Source of the DNA: Apostichopus japonicus
Lineage: Eukaryota; Echinodermata; Holothuroidea; Aspidochirotida; Stichopodidae
Direction: 5' to 3'
Assembly: GCF_037975245.1 (NCBI RefSeq)
Contig: NC_092567.1
Location: forward strand, 4,906,214-4,970,213
Length of the DNA stretch: 64,000 bases
Part shown: positions 1 through 12,340 of the stretch, piece by piece
How the letters are laid out: each line of letters starts with the position of its first letter
Position numbering within the stretch: position 1 is the first letter of the stretch
Position numbers and translations under genes: made by a program
The notes under the pieces: model-generated
Seen by the model: the letters and a program-made list of their open reading frames with translations, nothing else
Databases searched by the model: none
What the model was told of the DNA's origin: nothing

Positions 1-471
1 GATCCCTGCTACACATAATAACAGGTATCACCTACTACACATACTGACAGAGATCCCTGATACACATAATAACAGACATCAAATGCTATATACAGTGACC
101 AAGATCCCTGCTACACAGAATCACAGGCATCAACTGCTACACATACTGACATAGATCCCTGCTAAACATAATAACAGGCATCACCTGCTACACATACTAA
201 CAGAGATCCCTGATACACATAATAACAGGCATCACCTGCTACATACAGTTACCGAGATCCCTGCTACACAGAATAACAGGCATCAACTGCTACACATACT
301 GACGGAGATCCATGCTATACAGAATAACAAGAATCACCTTCTTCCCACTTTTGGATATCCCTGCTACACATAATAACAGGCATCACCTGCTAAACATACT
401 GACAGAGATCCCTGCTACACAAAATATTTGGGATCATTTGCTACACAGACTGATATGAGTCATCAGCTGTC
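1..471. repeat. 51-bp minisatellite, about nine copies
   Basis: The unit begins GATCCCTGCTACACA and repeats every 51 bases from position 1 (next starts at 52, 103, 154). Each unit holds two sub-motifs of the form CTGCTACACAnAATnACAG and CTGCTACACATACTGAC, so the unit itself looks like an older duplication. Copies differ by substitutions and the last ones (after about 340) are degraded. The array runs off the left edge of the window, so its full length is unknown. Confidence 0.9.
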
Positions 472-2048
472 ATATTATTTAAAACCAACTAACCAATTAA
501 GGTTTAATACAAGTTTTATCCCGGAGAGATATTTCTCTTTTTCTTTCCATATTCCTGTTCAGACCTTATCCGTGAGATAGTTGTCTTGAGTGATATGTAT
601 GTCAGCACTGCTTATAGAAGATGTTTATAAGTTTACCAATGATGCATCCTAACGTTTCAGTCCTGTCAGATTATTCAGAACTCAGTGTAAATTACTTTGT
701 GAGAAAATAACTCCCTCCCCTGCCTCCCCCATTCTTGCATCAAACTTCATTTAGTTACGTGTTGGTTTTAGTTGAGAAATCAAGTTGATAACGGTTGATA
801 TATCTTACTAACCTCACGATACTGTGCATTTCTTTCTAGACCTTGTCCGGTTCTGTGCTGCATCCTGACCAATAAAAAAAGGAAAGAAATTCCCATTTAT
901 CCATTCTAACAGGATGATTGGAGAGACAGCTTCTGATTACCTTCATTTCCTTCATCAAACTCATGTCTGATCTTCTTCTTACTTACAAGAGTTCGTAAGG
1001 AGTTCTTTACCTTTGTTATATTTCAATACACTTGTCGATGTAAAACGTTCACAGCAAAAGCATTTTGTTAAGTGTGCTTTTAATTTGATATTCAATTATT
1101 GGGTATGCAATTTATTACAAGTGCTCTAGCAGAAAAATAGTGATGGCCATAACTTGTAACAGACTCCCGCCAGAGGTTCAGGTAGCAATGCATCTCATTC
1201 TCAAGATGAATTGATCGATTAAACTCTATTGCACATTTTATGACAGTTATGTCAACTGAGATAACATAATGAACTTCAAATGCTCAACATAATATCTCAT
1301 CCTTCGTATAATACGAGCGCTGAGTAAATAGCTGAGGCTCATCAATATAAGTGACTGTACTACTGGTCTAATATACAGACCATTAGTTTAGTTCATTGGA
1401 TGCAACCAAAACTCAGTGTGAAACATAACAATGACAAATTGTACTGTATGCAATTCAGAGGTGTTATGTTGTTAATTTCAAGTTATGTTTATGTTAACAT
1501 CAAATATTTAAAAAAAAATTGAGTAACATCGCGAAGAAATGAACAAACAAAGGATTTACAATAAGAAATTTAAAAATCGCTTCTTTGGTACGTTTTCAAC
1601 ATAGTAACGAATTATGATATGCACATCAGCAGAGTTAAATGAAAATAATCACTAAGCAACCAGTGTGGGGGGGGGGGGTGGTTGGCAGCTGAATTTTTAA
1701 TAATTATGTTTTTAGATTGTAACACACCACAACATCTGACCCACCCTTCTAGTATTTAAATGTCTATCCGTTTCTTTGTTTACAATTTCTCTGACTGTGC
1801 GCAGAAGGAAGATTATTTAGGCCGCACCCAAACTTGACATTGAGAACAGTGCTATTATCATTACGAGATATAAACTTGTAGCTGCCATGTTCGATACACG
1901 ACAATTATAAATCTTTCCCCCCTGATGAGAAACAAAGTCTAATACTCTTTCGTTTAATTTCTTTGTTCCATGTTAAATAATACCCTTTTGTCTGTTATTA
2001 AAATTACCGTTACTAATTAACAGGAACATGAATCTATGTCTCTCTTAC
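472..2048. other. Non-coding stretch, no gene seen
   Basis: AT-rich sequence with stops in all frames and one poly(G) run near 1665-1679. If the minus-strand exon at 2049-2084 is real, this would be its downstream intron. No acceptor-exon-donor combination in a compatible phase was found here. Confidence 0.5.
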
Positions 2049-2084
2049 CTCTTCTCCTGGTAGATTGCCCTTATTGTCACAGGT
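2049..2084 (-). CDS. Candidate 36-bp exon of unidentified minus-strand gene (exon d)
   Basis: Read on the minus strand, a pyrimidine-rich acceptor ending in CAG precedes the exon and GTAAGAG follows it. The exon is in phase 0 at both ends and reads TCDNKGNLPGEE. It follows, in phase, the exon at 8958-9019, which also ends in phase 0. A 36-bp exon is weak evidence alone; its support is the good splice sites and the phase chain shared with exons at 43.5, 33.8 and 9.0 kb. The peptide has a cysteine and acidic, glycine-rich character but no motif I can name. Confidence 0.4.
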
Positions 2085-2352
2085 CTGAAAGGAAGAGAAA
2101 TATTATACTTCATGAGATTTTGAAATGGAATTTCGGGAAAATATAGCATTGCGAAGCAAAAAATATATAAGTTAGAATGATATATCTTCACAAATATCAC
2201 AGTAAACTATTCCTGACAGATAAACGCACATCTGCATTGAACACACTAAAGTCAATAAAGGAGATAGACTCGTCACTGTAAAATGCACGGACTTATTAAC
2301 ATGAGTATAAACATCAGCTTTACAGGAAAGACATAGTTATTTTTAAACCCGT

Positions 2353-2428
2353 CATCAAACACTGAGTGACGACAGTGACGTCATCATACACTGAGCGACG
2401 TCATTAAACACTGAGTGACGTCATCATA
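2353..2428. repeat. Short ~20-bp tandem repeat carrying CRE-like TGACGTCA sites
   Basis: About three diverged units of the form CATCATACACTGAGTGACGT occur in a row. Two contain the palindrome TGACGTCA (2376-2383 and 2416-2423) and the middle one has CGACGTCA. TGACGTCA is the known consensus site for CREB/ATF bZIP factors. Whether the cluster acts as an enhancer or is only a small tandem repeat cannot be told from sequence. Confidence 0.5.
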
Positions 2429-2431
2429 ATG

Positions 2432-3600
2432 AACTTCTCACGAGAAGGGAAAAGAGAGCAGTATTCAAAAATAAACCCCAGAACATCGTGGTTGAATCGA
2501 TGTAATGGACAAAAAGAAGAGCAAAATATTGGTTAGCCCACAAAGCATCATATTAGCTACCCGCCACCCCCCCCCCTCCCCGTTCGTCTTAGATATTCTG
2601 TTTCTATCGTATTGTTGATCGTGTAGTAATATCCATGACAGTTTGGAAATTCAGTTGTATGATGAACACATAAAATAAGAGACACAAGGGTGGAATTAAA
2701 TAGACTACTGTAGATCTGTTAACCTTTAAAAATATCATAAAATTTATAATCCCTGCACAGATTTTTTCTTTCTAAATTTACCCTGGGTGTATGTATGTTT
2801 AATTGGTATTTTTTACATGCGCACATAATCAATTTTCCAATAGTTGACTCTCTCTGTTCAACGTTAGGCAAGGAAAACTTAGACCAGGAAGCGACGGTCT
2901 GTAAATTAAGGAATAAATTGGGTTTGTGTAACCGATGCGCCATGTGTGTCTATTAGACTAGTATCAGCAGAAACCACGTGCTGGACTTGGTTTGGATTGC
3001 TCATATACTTTATAGAACTCTGTTCGGACTCGAGAGTGCCATATTCGAACCAAGTGGTCTCAAACTTGGCTCTGAATAAAGAATATTTGGACTCTACCAC
3101 ATCAGAGTGTTTCTTATACTATAACATACCAATATATATTGAATGGTTCTGTTAGAAATTAAGTACTAAGAACAATAGGAATTAACCATGTGAGGATACA
3201 AGGCCCGGAAGTAACATTATATTATCGTCAGCACTTGAATATAATTATGAAGATACAAAAGTCAATTTGCCCGGTGGTAAATTTTACAAAATCAACCACA
3301 TTACTAGGTACTTTGAACACCCCCCTCCCCATCTCCTCCCACTCGGGCCTGAACTCCTTCGAGATACTGCCTTTTTTTTTAACTTTTATTTAGCAGTTAT
3401 TCAAAAGACGATAGGAAAAAGACAAATATTTTAAGGAGGATGGTATAAAAAGACGTTTCCTGAAAATGAATTAAAAACCTTCAATTTAATCTTTCAGTTA
3501 AACTTTGTAATAGTTAAACTATTTACCTCTCCTTTAATTTTCCTTTTAGTATATTAAAGTACATCAAGTTGAAGAAACCTACCTAAACAATTCATTTGTT
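2432..3600. other. Non-coding stretch, no gene seen
   Basis: Short open frames here (60-75 codons) have no recognisable motif, and frames on both strands overlap. A poly(C) run lies near 2569 and a C-rich patch near 3320-3350. The latter resembles a patch near 5140-5160, consistent with the local duplication described next. Confidence 0.4.
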
Positions 3601-3618
3601 TCTTAGTATCAAGTTAAA

Positions 3619-4520
3619 CCCAGATACGTCCTTTTATATATAAGCCTGATTGGACCCACATATTCATATCAGTCACGTATATATACATTAATCTAAATCA
3701 ATAATGAAATATAATCAATAGGGATCCCTCAAGTCCCATTACAACTCAAACTACTAGAACCGAGTAACATTAAATGATTGTTGTATTGCTGCGTGCAGTG
3801 ACGTCAGACGTAAATATTATAGAGATGAAAATTATCCATCGATATTTTTACCAATAAAACATTTTTGACAGAGACGGTGTGAAAGAGAGACACTAGAGGC
3901 ACGATAGATTCATTATCGCTTTATATGTTTAATCTGTCTGAATATTCTCTATTTTAAAATTGAGAATGTCCATTGATTCACAAGACAATTAGTTCTTTAA
4001 GGAGAGCACATAGGGGTCTACATGCAGAGAAAGAAGGACAATAATAATTATGAAATACAGCACGAAAGTGCTGGAGTACGAGCGTGGAAGGGAGACTACA
4101 TTTATTTTCATTTATTTGTAACAGACTCGTCACAAGGTTTCTAACGTATATTGTATATTGTACTATATAACCTGGAGAAATGACTCCTCGTCGTTGGACA
4201 ATTGCAAATTTATCTTTAAATATAATTTTCGTTACTTCAGTATGGGGACCTAGCCCCCCCCCCCCCCCATTTATTTAATGGAAGACCAACTTCTCCTAAC
4301 ACCAGAGAAAACGAATAAAATGAACATAACCAGTGAAATCCAAGGAGCCTGCTACAAAGACAAATATGCAAGGGCAGCTACAGTAAGCTACAAGGTCGGC
4401 TAAACGGACTGCTGTTACGACTGTTGTGCTATGATAAGCATTTGCCCCGAAATTAAATGAACATAAACAAGAACGGTGCAACATGATTGACAACATTCTA
4501 CGGTTTCATGTTTAATGTAT
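3619..4520 (+). repeat. Left copy of a diverged local duplication
   Basis: Two blocks here recur in the same order about 1.9-2.1 kb to the right. Block 1 (3619-3700) contains AAGCCTGATTGGACCCACA and TCAGTCACGTATA, matched at 5521-5605. Block 2 (about 4274-4515) contains GAAGACC and TAAACGGACTG..TTACGACTGTTG, matched at 6353-6562. The similarity is broken by indels, so the duplication is old. No coding function is visible. Confidence 0.6.
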
Positions 4521-5520
4521 CGAGATGGTGACGTAAAAGCGGGATATTTTCAGTACATTCATTCAGGTGAAGAAATTATTTGATTGAGGTATTTTTTTAT
4601 TCCATTGATTTTTACTACAGCTAACTTTTGGTTCAGAAGAATAATACCAATGTTTCACGAGGATTTATAGTGGTATGTTGGAAACGTTAAGAAGCGTCGG
4701 TTATGTCAGTTATGTTGTTTAAAGTCATACACGCTACTAGTGTACTAAATGTTGAAATGATATGCTTAGTTGTTAATTACCATACACATGCTCGTGATTA
4801 ACTTACAGGCTTTTGTCTTAAAAATATATTTTAAAGATATTTATTTCTGTTCACTTCCAGAGTTTTATAATTTTGTTTCTACGTTTAGAATAAACGTTAT
4901 ACAAAAGTTTACGTGAGTTGTTCTCTATTATTTGGCGCCCTCAACTTTCCACCCAATCCTAGACACTAATGATGAGTAATGAATGAGGCTGGAAGGTATG
5001 GATGTGGCAATAAACTATCCTATACACTTTAAGATAATTATCAAGATAATATAAACAATTAGTGGATGACAAATTATGAATATTTAAATCAGATTATCAG
5101 TTACCGACTATAACGTAATTGGAACAACTCCACTTCAAAGCCCTACCCCACCCCGGATCCTGACTCCTTCAAAATCGTCTAATGTATATAAATTTGTTTC
5201 TGTTTCAAACATGCGGGAAATAATGAGATTATTTGTCTCATTTTCATATTTAATCAAGTTATTGTAAATGTTTTGGTTACCATGGTATCCGTACAAGATA
5301 ACAACAAAGCGGGTTAGTAGAGCCAGACATATATACTACAGAGTTTCTCTCTGTTCTCTAATTTCTTGCAATTTTACACGAATTCAATAATCCTACCCCC
5401 CCCTCCCCTCCTCACAAGAAAAAAGAGTATTAGATCGGAACCCTTGAAATGTCAGAAATTAAAAAAGCTCCTCTTCCCTTCATATATACAAATGACCAAG
5501 ACCATAGCAAGCATTACCAT

Positions 5521-6562
5521 AACCAGACCCGTCCTTTCATTATATCTAAGCCTGCTTGGACCCACACACTTATGTCAGTCACGTATACACTAATCTGGAT
5601 AACTAATAATTTAAGCAAGTGGTCCTGCAAATCCCCTGAAGCTTTTTAAGCAACATAGTTGGTTTATTAGCAAGATTTAATACAATGGAAGAATGCCAAT
5701 ATGGATATTCCTAGCTTCTGTATTTTGTGTTGTTTTTGCTACAATCTGCTGGTAACAAACTTAGCCGTTAAATGAAAGACAAGGACCTTAAAAACATAAT
5801 TTTACTTTATTTCACCAAAATCAAACCAGGAAAAATGAGAGTAGGCAGATATATTAAAGGTTTGAAAACATACAAATTAAACATTGCAATTAATTTGTGG
5901 GACACAGTATTGTCTGAATCTGATGAAACGATAAATACCTCACTAGTATAAGTAGCAGTCATGTGGTTGTAACAACATACCTAGATATCTTAATTAGTTG
6001 CAGGAGTATCCAGTTGTGTGTGAATATTATATGGACTGGTCAACGTTATAATCTATTACGTAGCATGCAGTTTAATTTAAATGTATTAAAACCTTTACGC
6101 ATTGAATTAATTCTCAACATTATTTGAGTTAAACACCAAGACAGTATAGAAATCAACTTAAAATAAGTTTTTAGGGTCAAATTCCACATACATCTGTTCC
6201 TATTACTACCTTCCAAATTTTATCCATCACCATCCTGTGCATTTGACCAATTCGCAAAGAACTATAGAAGTGGTTAAATTTAATTTGATTAGATATTACT
6301 TGCATCAAGACCAACAATTTAAAGTAATGTATCTCTTAGTGTTATAATGTTGCATGGAAGACCCACGTCTCACACCAACAGAAACAGCTAAGCACCTAAA
6401 CGTGACCAGTTAAAACCAGGGAGCTGGTACAGTAAGATACAGGGTCAGTTAAACGGACTGTTACGACTGTTGGTATGTGCTATAATGAACAGTTAGACAT
6501 AAATTACAAAAACATACCCGTTCAATATGATGTAAAACATTCTCCGGTTTCATCTCAGAATA
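5521..6562 (+). repeat. Right copy of the diverged local duplication
   Basis: This copy holds AAGCCTGCTTGGACCCACA and TCAGTCACGTATA at 5540-5595, and TAAACGGACTGTTACGACTG at 6449-6468, in the same order as the left copy. The spacing between the two blocks is longer than in the left copy. The right copy ends just before the transposon at 6734. Confidence 0.6.
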
Positions 6563-6733
6563 AACGTGAGGTTTATTGGATGCAAATTCACAACCTCGAA
6601 TATTAATAAAACGGCATGTGTCAAAAACGATTGTACAATATATAGCAAACCTGTCCAAAAGTCAATTTTTTAGCTATATAACTATATGTTTACAATATCA
6701 AACTGACATGGAAATTGTACGAGTGTGTCAATA

Positions 6734-8633
6734 CAGAACTATCCAGGATTTTCTAACCCGGGGGGGGGGCGCGAATTACTATCTAAGCGGAGCGCCACCA
6801 TCGGTTGGCGCGGAGCGTACAAGAAAATTTCTGGTTTTGATACCCCCCAGATCACCGGAAATGGCACTTCTCGGGCTTGAAAATGAGCAACCAGATGTGC
6901 ACTTTTGCCTGAGAATCAAGTATTTCCCAAAAGTTTTTTTCCATCCATAACCTTTTTGAAGATTGTCACCAGTTACACATCATGTTCGACCTCATTGCAT
7001 GTCTTATGGATCATTGCTTTTGTAGGTTATTCTACGTCGCGGCCCACAATACCCGACAGCCCCACTTTTCAAGGTTTTAAGCCCATTATTTGTTGAGAAT
7101 TTGAAAATTCCCATTTCTTGTGAATAAAATCACTTTTAAACATACCCATAATGTTGCACAAAATTCAATCTATGGACAACCAATATAGAAAAACCCCCTG
7201 GAACCCCTAACAGACAGGTCAAAATTGCACGAGTAGAGGAAAGTATGATGAAGAATGTTGGTGAGGAAATTTTCGAAAATTCCGACACAGTTAATTTCTT
7301 GGTGTAGAAATATTGCAACCTCTTGTAATGGCTATTATAAAACTTGGTTGAAGGAAATGAAAAATAGCAAATATTTCCGATATCATGTATATCGAAAGCG
7401 AACACTACACACATAGGCGTAGGTCCCGTAGGAGGCGGGGGCTGCAGCCCCCCCCCCCCTGAAACCAAATGTTTTCCCATTTTTTCGGGCACCTACTGAA
7501 AGAAAAATAAATAGCAATGAATAGCTTAAAAATGATCTCCTTGGTAATTAAAATAAAGTTGTAAGCTTGGCCGACATTACTACTGTAAAAGAGAGTTTTG
7601 ACATAAATGGATCTGTATGGTTTTTCTCCATCTACATAAGACATTTGGTTGTTTACATTAACATCCAGCGGTATACTGTGGAACTTTCACGGACCGTAAG
7701 GTATACGATGCAATGTAATGGCCGATGCTTGCTTATATGATATTGGCACCGGTATGATGAACGCGCGCTTCGCGCGCGAAAAATTTTGGCTTTTTTTCGG
7801 GCAGGTCGTTACAGCCCCAAATCCAATTGGGCTCCTACGTCTTTGACTACACAGATAGATAGTTTTTGAGGCTGTTCATCGTGGAACATGCATTTCAATG
7901 CTCACTGATATGATGTTATATCTGTTATTTGCTTTACAAATTCGAACAGGCGTGTAGCGAGTTATTGCCAAGAGAGGGGAGAAGCCTGTAGGCAAACTAT
8001 CTAAGCGAAGCGCCACCATAAGTTGGCGCGAAGCGTACAAGAAAATTTTTGGCCGAAAATGCCTCCCAGATCGCTGGAAATGACACTTCCCAGGTCTTGT
8101 AAGTTGCATCTAAGCATTGTCTATTTTGAATTTACTAGCAATGTCATAAAGAAAATTTGCTCGGGGGTGGGAAATGCGTCATGTTCCCCGATGACTCGGT
8201 CGAGTTCAAGATAAGCCACAGTTGGTTCCATATAGCACAATTGTACAATTGTTTAAGGCGTCCATAAACACACACGCGTTATGATAGACCATATATAGTA
8301 TTTATATAGATACATTAGTCAGGGAGGAAAAATGGTAACGTCAAAAATGGAGTTGTCGGTGTAAGGTGAGGCGCACACCCCCTCCGTAATCCTTGATCTG
8401 TCACTGGCTACCCTGTGTATATAATAGGGATCTTTCTCTTCCCGAGGTCTTGGCTATCTTCTACTCCCTCCTTTTCTCCTTTTTCTCTCTTTTTTCTTTT
8501 TCTTTTCCCTTCCTTTCTCTCCTCCTTTTCTTTTTTCCCTCCTTTTCCCTTTTTTCTTCTCTTTTTTTTTTATCTCCTCTTTTCCTTACCCGGGGGGGGG
8601 CGCCCCCAACGCCCCCCCCTGGATACGTACCTG
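6734..8633 (+). mobile_element. CAGGCGCG-family non-autonomous DNA transposon, copy A
   Basis: The left end is a degraded CAGAACTATCCAGG (family form CAGGCGCGTATCCAGG) and the right end is TGGATACGTACCTG, its inverted partner. Inside are family landmarks shared with the copies at 11365-19707 and 21568-23234: ACTATCTAAGCGGAGCGCC near the left, the palindrome GCGCGCTTCGCGCGC near 7760, and a roughly 180-bp polypyrimidine tract just before the right end. Open frames inside, including Phe/Leu/Ser-rich ones over the pyrimidine tract, recur only because the repeat recurs. Flanks do not show a target duplication (CAATA against AAGCG), consistent with age. Confidence 0.8.
7412..7845 (+). mobile_element. 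Module nested inside the CAGGCGCG family
   Basis: A segment starting ATAGGCGTAGG and ending TCCTACGTCTTTGACTA has weak inverted ends and a GC-rich hairpin (GCGCGCTTCGCGCGC, about 7758). The same segment occurs at about 18470-18910, in shortened form at 22240-22390, and alone in inverted orientation at 34083-34262. It was therefore probably a separate element that entered the ancestor of the family. Confidence 0.45.
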
Positions 8634-8957
8634 AAGCGTTGTGAACGCTGAATGAGATTCATTAGGACAATGTTCACACCCAAGATTCCATCCGCTCTCT
8701 CCACAACCAATAACCCCCCTGCCCCCCTGCCCCCCCCCCCTTGGAAGTAGGAGCGGGAAGATGTCTTAAAGTTCTTTCTTTACGTCAGAACTTCCTATAT
8801 TACCAGCAACACGTAAACTTTACAGATAATGTATCACCACATTGATTTGTTTACACTTACTGAGAACTGAAACAGTGCTAGGGCAGCATACCGCAAATAA
8901 GCTGACCAGACTTGCGTTATGAGCAAAAGCTGAATGAAAGGTGATCAAATTCTTTAC

Positions 8958-9019
8958 CTGCCATTGACCAGTTTGTAGATTCAGACGACGATACTTGTTC
9001 CAGTCGATACTATTCCAAA
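8958..9019 (-). CDS. Candidate 62-bp exon of unidentified minus-strand gene (exon c)
   Basis: On the minus strand a T-rich tract ending CATCAG precedes the exon and CAG/GTAAAGAA closes it. The exon begins with two bases completing a split codon, then reads WNSIDWNKYRRLNLQTGQWQ and ends in phase 0. Its start phase fits the exon at 33728-33804, which ends with a single base (together GTT, Val); its end phase fits the exon at 2049-2084. The peptide is rich in W, N, R and Y and resembles an extracellular or folded domain, but I do not recognise the family. Confidence 0.5.
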
Positions 9020-11364
9020 CTGATGAAAAACATAAAAGAGAGATATGTTAATGATAAGTGCATACTTGTCAGAAAATGAAGTTCAAATATCGTCGGTTTA
9101 GAATATTCTAAATAATGCACAAACTGACTTTGACTACATCGTCTCTGAATCTCTCTCTAAGCTGTTATCACGAGATAATTTAGTAGCTATTAAACAAACC
9201 TCTGTCTAAACTTGGCAAACGTGTTTTTTAAACAGTTAATTACGTATGTTTATGAGATTGAGGAATGATGACATCATCAGCAGTGACGTCACTCCACCAT
9301 TAACAATGGGAATCTCGATGTGTCCTTTAAACACAGAACAATTAAAGAGCGTACAATGTGTACGAGTCCAAGAAATAATGTTGAGGGGTGGAGATAGAGG
9401 GGTTTGCATGTATTTATACATTACTATTAATTAATTGAAATAATAAATTTAGGTAGAATCGTAGTATAGATGTGTTATTGTACAGAGAAATGAAACATTT
9501 GATTGCTCGTGATGTTTGTAAAGCTATCCCGGTTTCAAGATATTTAGCTTTATATTACAACGCATTAGTGACGTCGTCAAATACCATGAAAACTAATAAT
9601 TTAAATATTGATGATAGAAAAAATAAATGTATTTGGAATTACTTTATTGAGTTAAGTTATCGCGCTACAGGACTAGACAAATCATCGTCATTATCACGTG
9701 ATCCCATTTCCGATGTCCTGAGAGTATGTCAATTGTGTAAACTAAGGTTTATATGTCTTGTTTCAGCCCCTTTCTTTACAACTGTATTAAGACTAAATAT
9801 ATTAATTTCTCTGCTTGTCCCTAATATGGAGGAGGAAGGTTTGAATAATCTAACATCGTGTTATTATGACTTCACATGCATAATTCTACCATTGAACAAT
9901 TGTATAACACTGTCCAAATTTCGAAGAAGTTTCAAGAAACCTACATTAAAGTACATTATCGACAGAAGTGTTGATGGATACAAAAACAAAAACACTTACA
10001 TGTTAGCAAATATGAATGAAGATATAATTTCAATATAAATTATGTTTTGTGTCGTGGTTTGTCTTTTAGAACATCAATAAGGCCGTGACAAAACTACAAC
10101 ACGAACTAAACAGAAATATCAGCAGCAATTGTTTACAGTTATTATACAATACTTTTTGAATTCAAATAGAACAGACCATTGCAACATCTCTTTGTTGCTG
10201 TTTGTTTTCATTTTCTGATTCCGGAATTTGAATGCGAGCCTAGACTATTGCAGCCGATCTTTCAAAGATATCATAGTTGCAGTGCGCACCCTATTAAATA
10301 ATCGGCCGTTTTACCGGTTCAGATCTACCCACCTGCTACAACTAACTGCGCGTCCCTATGATTCAGTAACAATACTGGTGACGATATTACAAATACTCAT
10401 TCCCATTAAACTCAAGAAATACGTATCTGCAGCCTACAGCATAGTTACATCCATGATAATTTACTTCATCCAAGCGAAAGATTAAACCTTTCTCTTGAGC
10501 ATTATTTTTATTAATGAGTTAGAACATTCTAGGCCTGAGTCGGGTACCCGAATACCCGGGTACCCGAATCGAACGCACACAAGACGGGTACCCATTTTCT
10601 GGGAGTGAGAGAGGAGGCAGGGGGTCGCGTAACTGCTACGCGAGTGCTTTCATGATTTCATTAATCACGACACGCGAATACGGAAGATTAATTTAGTTAT
10701 ACTTTCTTTTAGTGTAGATGGCTGTTTTAATTACTTAATATTTCTAGTTTTAGCCAATTGTAATGGTTCTTTTCCTTGTGTGGATAACATCACTTAACAA
10801 CGAAAGAAAAAAAAAATACTGGTGAAAACTAATTAAACTGAAATATTTAATCCATCACAACATCAACTGTGTACTGCACGTAAAATACTATACTAACTCT
10901 TCAAAACATAGCACATACATTCCAAGCAATAGCCGATTTCCAGGTAATTGAAAGTTGCAAACAAAGCTACGCTTTTGTGTGTGGGTGTGTGTGTAAAAAG
11001 CCGATGGTTAAGGCAAGATTTTTCCCATTGAATTAATGTGGTGTTAGGCTAGTTTGTGGTCGAAGATAGCAGTAGTGAAAGTATTCCATGGATATTTTAG
11101 TTCCAGCTAACTGCCTTACAATTTGAGCGAAAAAGCAGATGGTTAGGCTAGATTTTCATGTTGTCTCTTTATGATTTTAGGCTACCATGTGGTCGGAGAT
11201 TTGTGGGGATTTTACGCAAACATAGTTTGAAGAATGCACGTGTCTTTGTCATCAAGCAGCTAACTCCGGTAGTCCATAGCAAGTGATTTCCTCTCATAGT
11301 TTTAGCTACGGTATATGTTCGTTCATGCGTAAATATTGGAATTCTCAAAATAGCTATAATTCTT
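9020..11364. other. Intronic or intergenic stretch with a GGGTACCC palindrome cluster
   Basis: No gene is supported. An open frame of 182 codons from ATG at 9490 to a stop at 10036-10038 (plus strand) exists but has no recognisable motif and is within what chance allows in this AT-rich DNA. At 10542-10600 the palindrome GGGTACCC occurs several times (GGGTACCCGAATACCCGGG), a small low-complexity cluster. Confidence 0.4.
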
Positions 11365-11954
11365 CAGGCGCGTATCCAGGATTTTCTAACCCGGGGGGCG
11401 CGAATTACTATCTAAGCGGAGCGCCACCATCGGTTGGCGCGCAGCGTACAAGAAAATGTCTGGTTTTGATACCCCCCAGATCACCGGAAATGGCACTTTT
11501 CGGGCTTGAAAATGAGCAACCAGATGTACACTTTTTGCCTGAGAACCAAGTATTTCCCAATAGTTTTTTTTCTCCATCCATAACCTTTTTGAAGATTGTC
11601 ACTAGTCACACATCATGTTCGACCTCATCGTCCTGTGGATCATTGCTTTTGTAGGTGATTCTACGTCGCGGCCCACAATACCCGACAGCCCCACTTTTCA
11701 AGGTTTTAAGCCCATTATTTGTTCAGAATTTGAAAATTCACATTTCTCGTGAATAAACTCACTTCAAAACATACCAATAATGTTGCAAAAAAATTCATCT
11801 ATGGACAACCAATATAGAAAAACCTCCTTGAACCCCTAACAGACCGGCAAAAATTGCACGAGTAGAGGGAAGTATGATGAAGAGTGTTGGTGAGGAAATT
11901 TTCGAAAATTCAGACACAGTTAATTTATTGGTGTAGAAATATTAAAACCTCTTA

Positions 11955-12340
11955 CACTCTTAAAAAGTTGGGTAAAAATATTGACCAACTTTTAACCAAC
12001 ACTGGGTACATATGTAACCGCTCAAAAAATGGGCAAAGTTTGCCCAACAGCAGTTGGGTAATGCATTTACCACGTAGTTGGGTAAATTATTTTACCCATT
12101 ATTGGTTTAATCCATAAAGTTAGTTGGTCAATTTGTGCCCAAGATTGGTTAATGAATGAAATTGTATTGGATTGTTTTACTCAATGTTGGTTGATTGTTA
12201 CAATTAGTTGGGTAATTTGATACCCAATATTGGTTAATGAATCTAGTTATATTTGAGTGATTTTACCCAATGTTGGTTGATTGATACAGTTAAATTGGGC
12301 AATTTGTTACCCAATATTGGTCGATGAATGAAATGATATG
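11955..12340. repeat. Subterminal TTGGTTAA/TTGGGTAA array of transposon 1 (left)
   Basis: From about 12120 to 12330 a ~70-bp unit repeats nearly three times, each with ACCCAATATTGGTTAATGAA or a close variant, and TTGGGTAATTTG followed by ACCCAA, which can pair. Such subterminal repeats are typical transposase-binding arrays in other DNA transposons; that role here is inferred. Confidence 0.6.

Noticed and set aside
1-471. CRISPR-like array of repeats
   Set aside because: Units are contiguous 51-bp tandem copies without unique spacers, in eukaryotic sequence; an ordinary minisatellite.
908-995. Possible minus-strand exon between CAG at 972 and GTAATCAG near 940
   Set aside because: The acceptor region is purine-rich and the frame required by the exon chain hits a stop at the second codon.
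8393-8651. Phe/Leu/Ser-rich or Lys/Glu/Arg-rich open frames over pyrimidine tracts (also near 19450-19760, 22970-23300, 63275-63600)
   Set aside because: They are translations of the polypyrimidine tract of the CAGGCGCG repeat family in different frames and strands, not proteins.
9490-10038. Plus-strand open frame of 182 codons
   Set aside because: No motif, no splice context, composition like its AT-rich surroundings. By a rough stop-codon estimate for this base composition, one frame of this length in 64 kb on six frames is not surprising.
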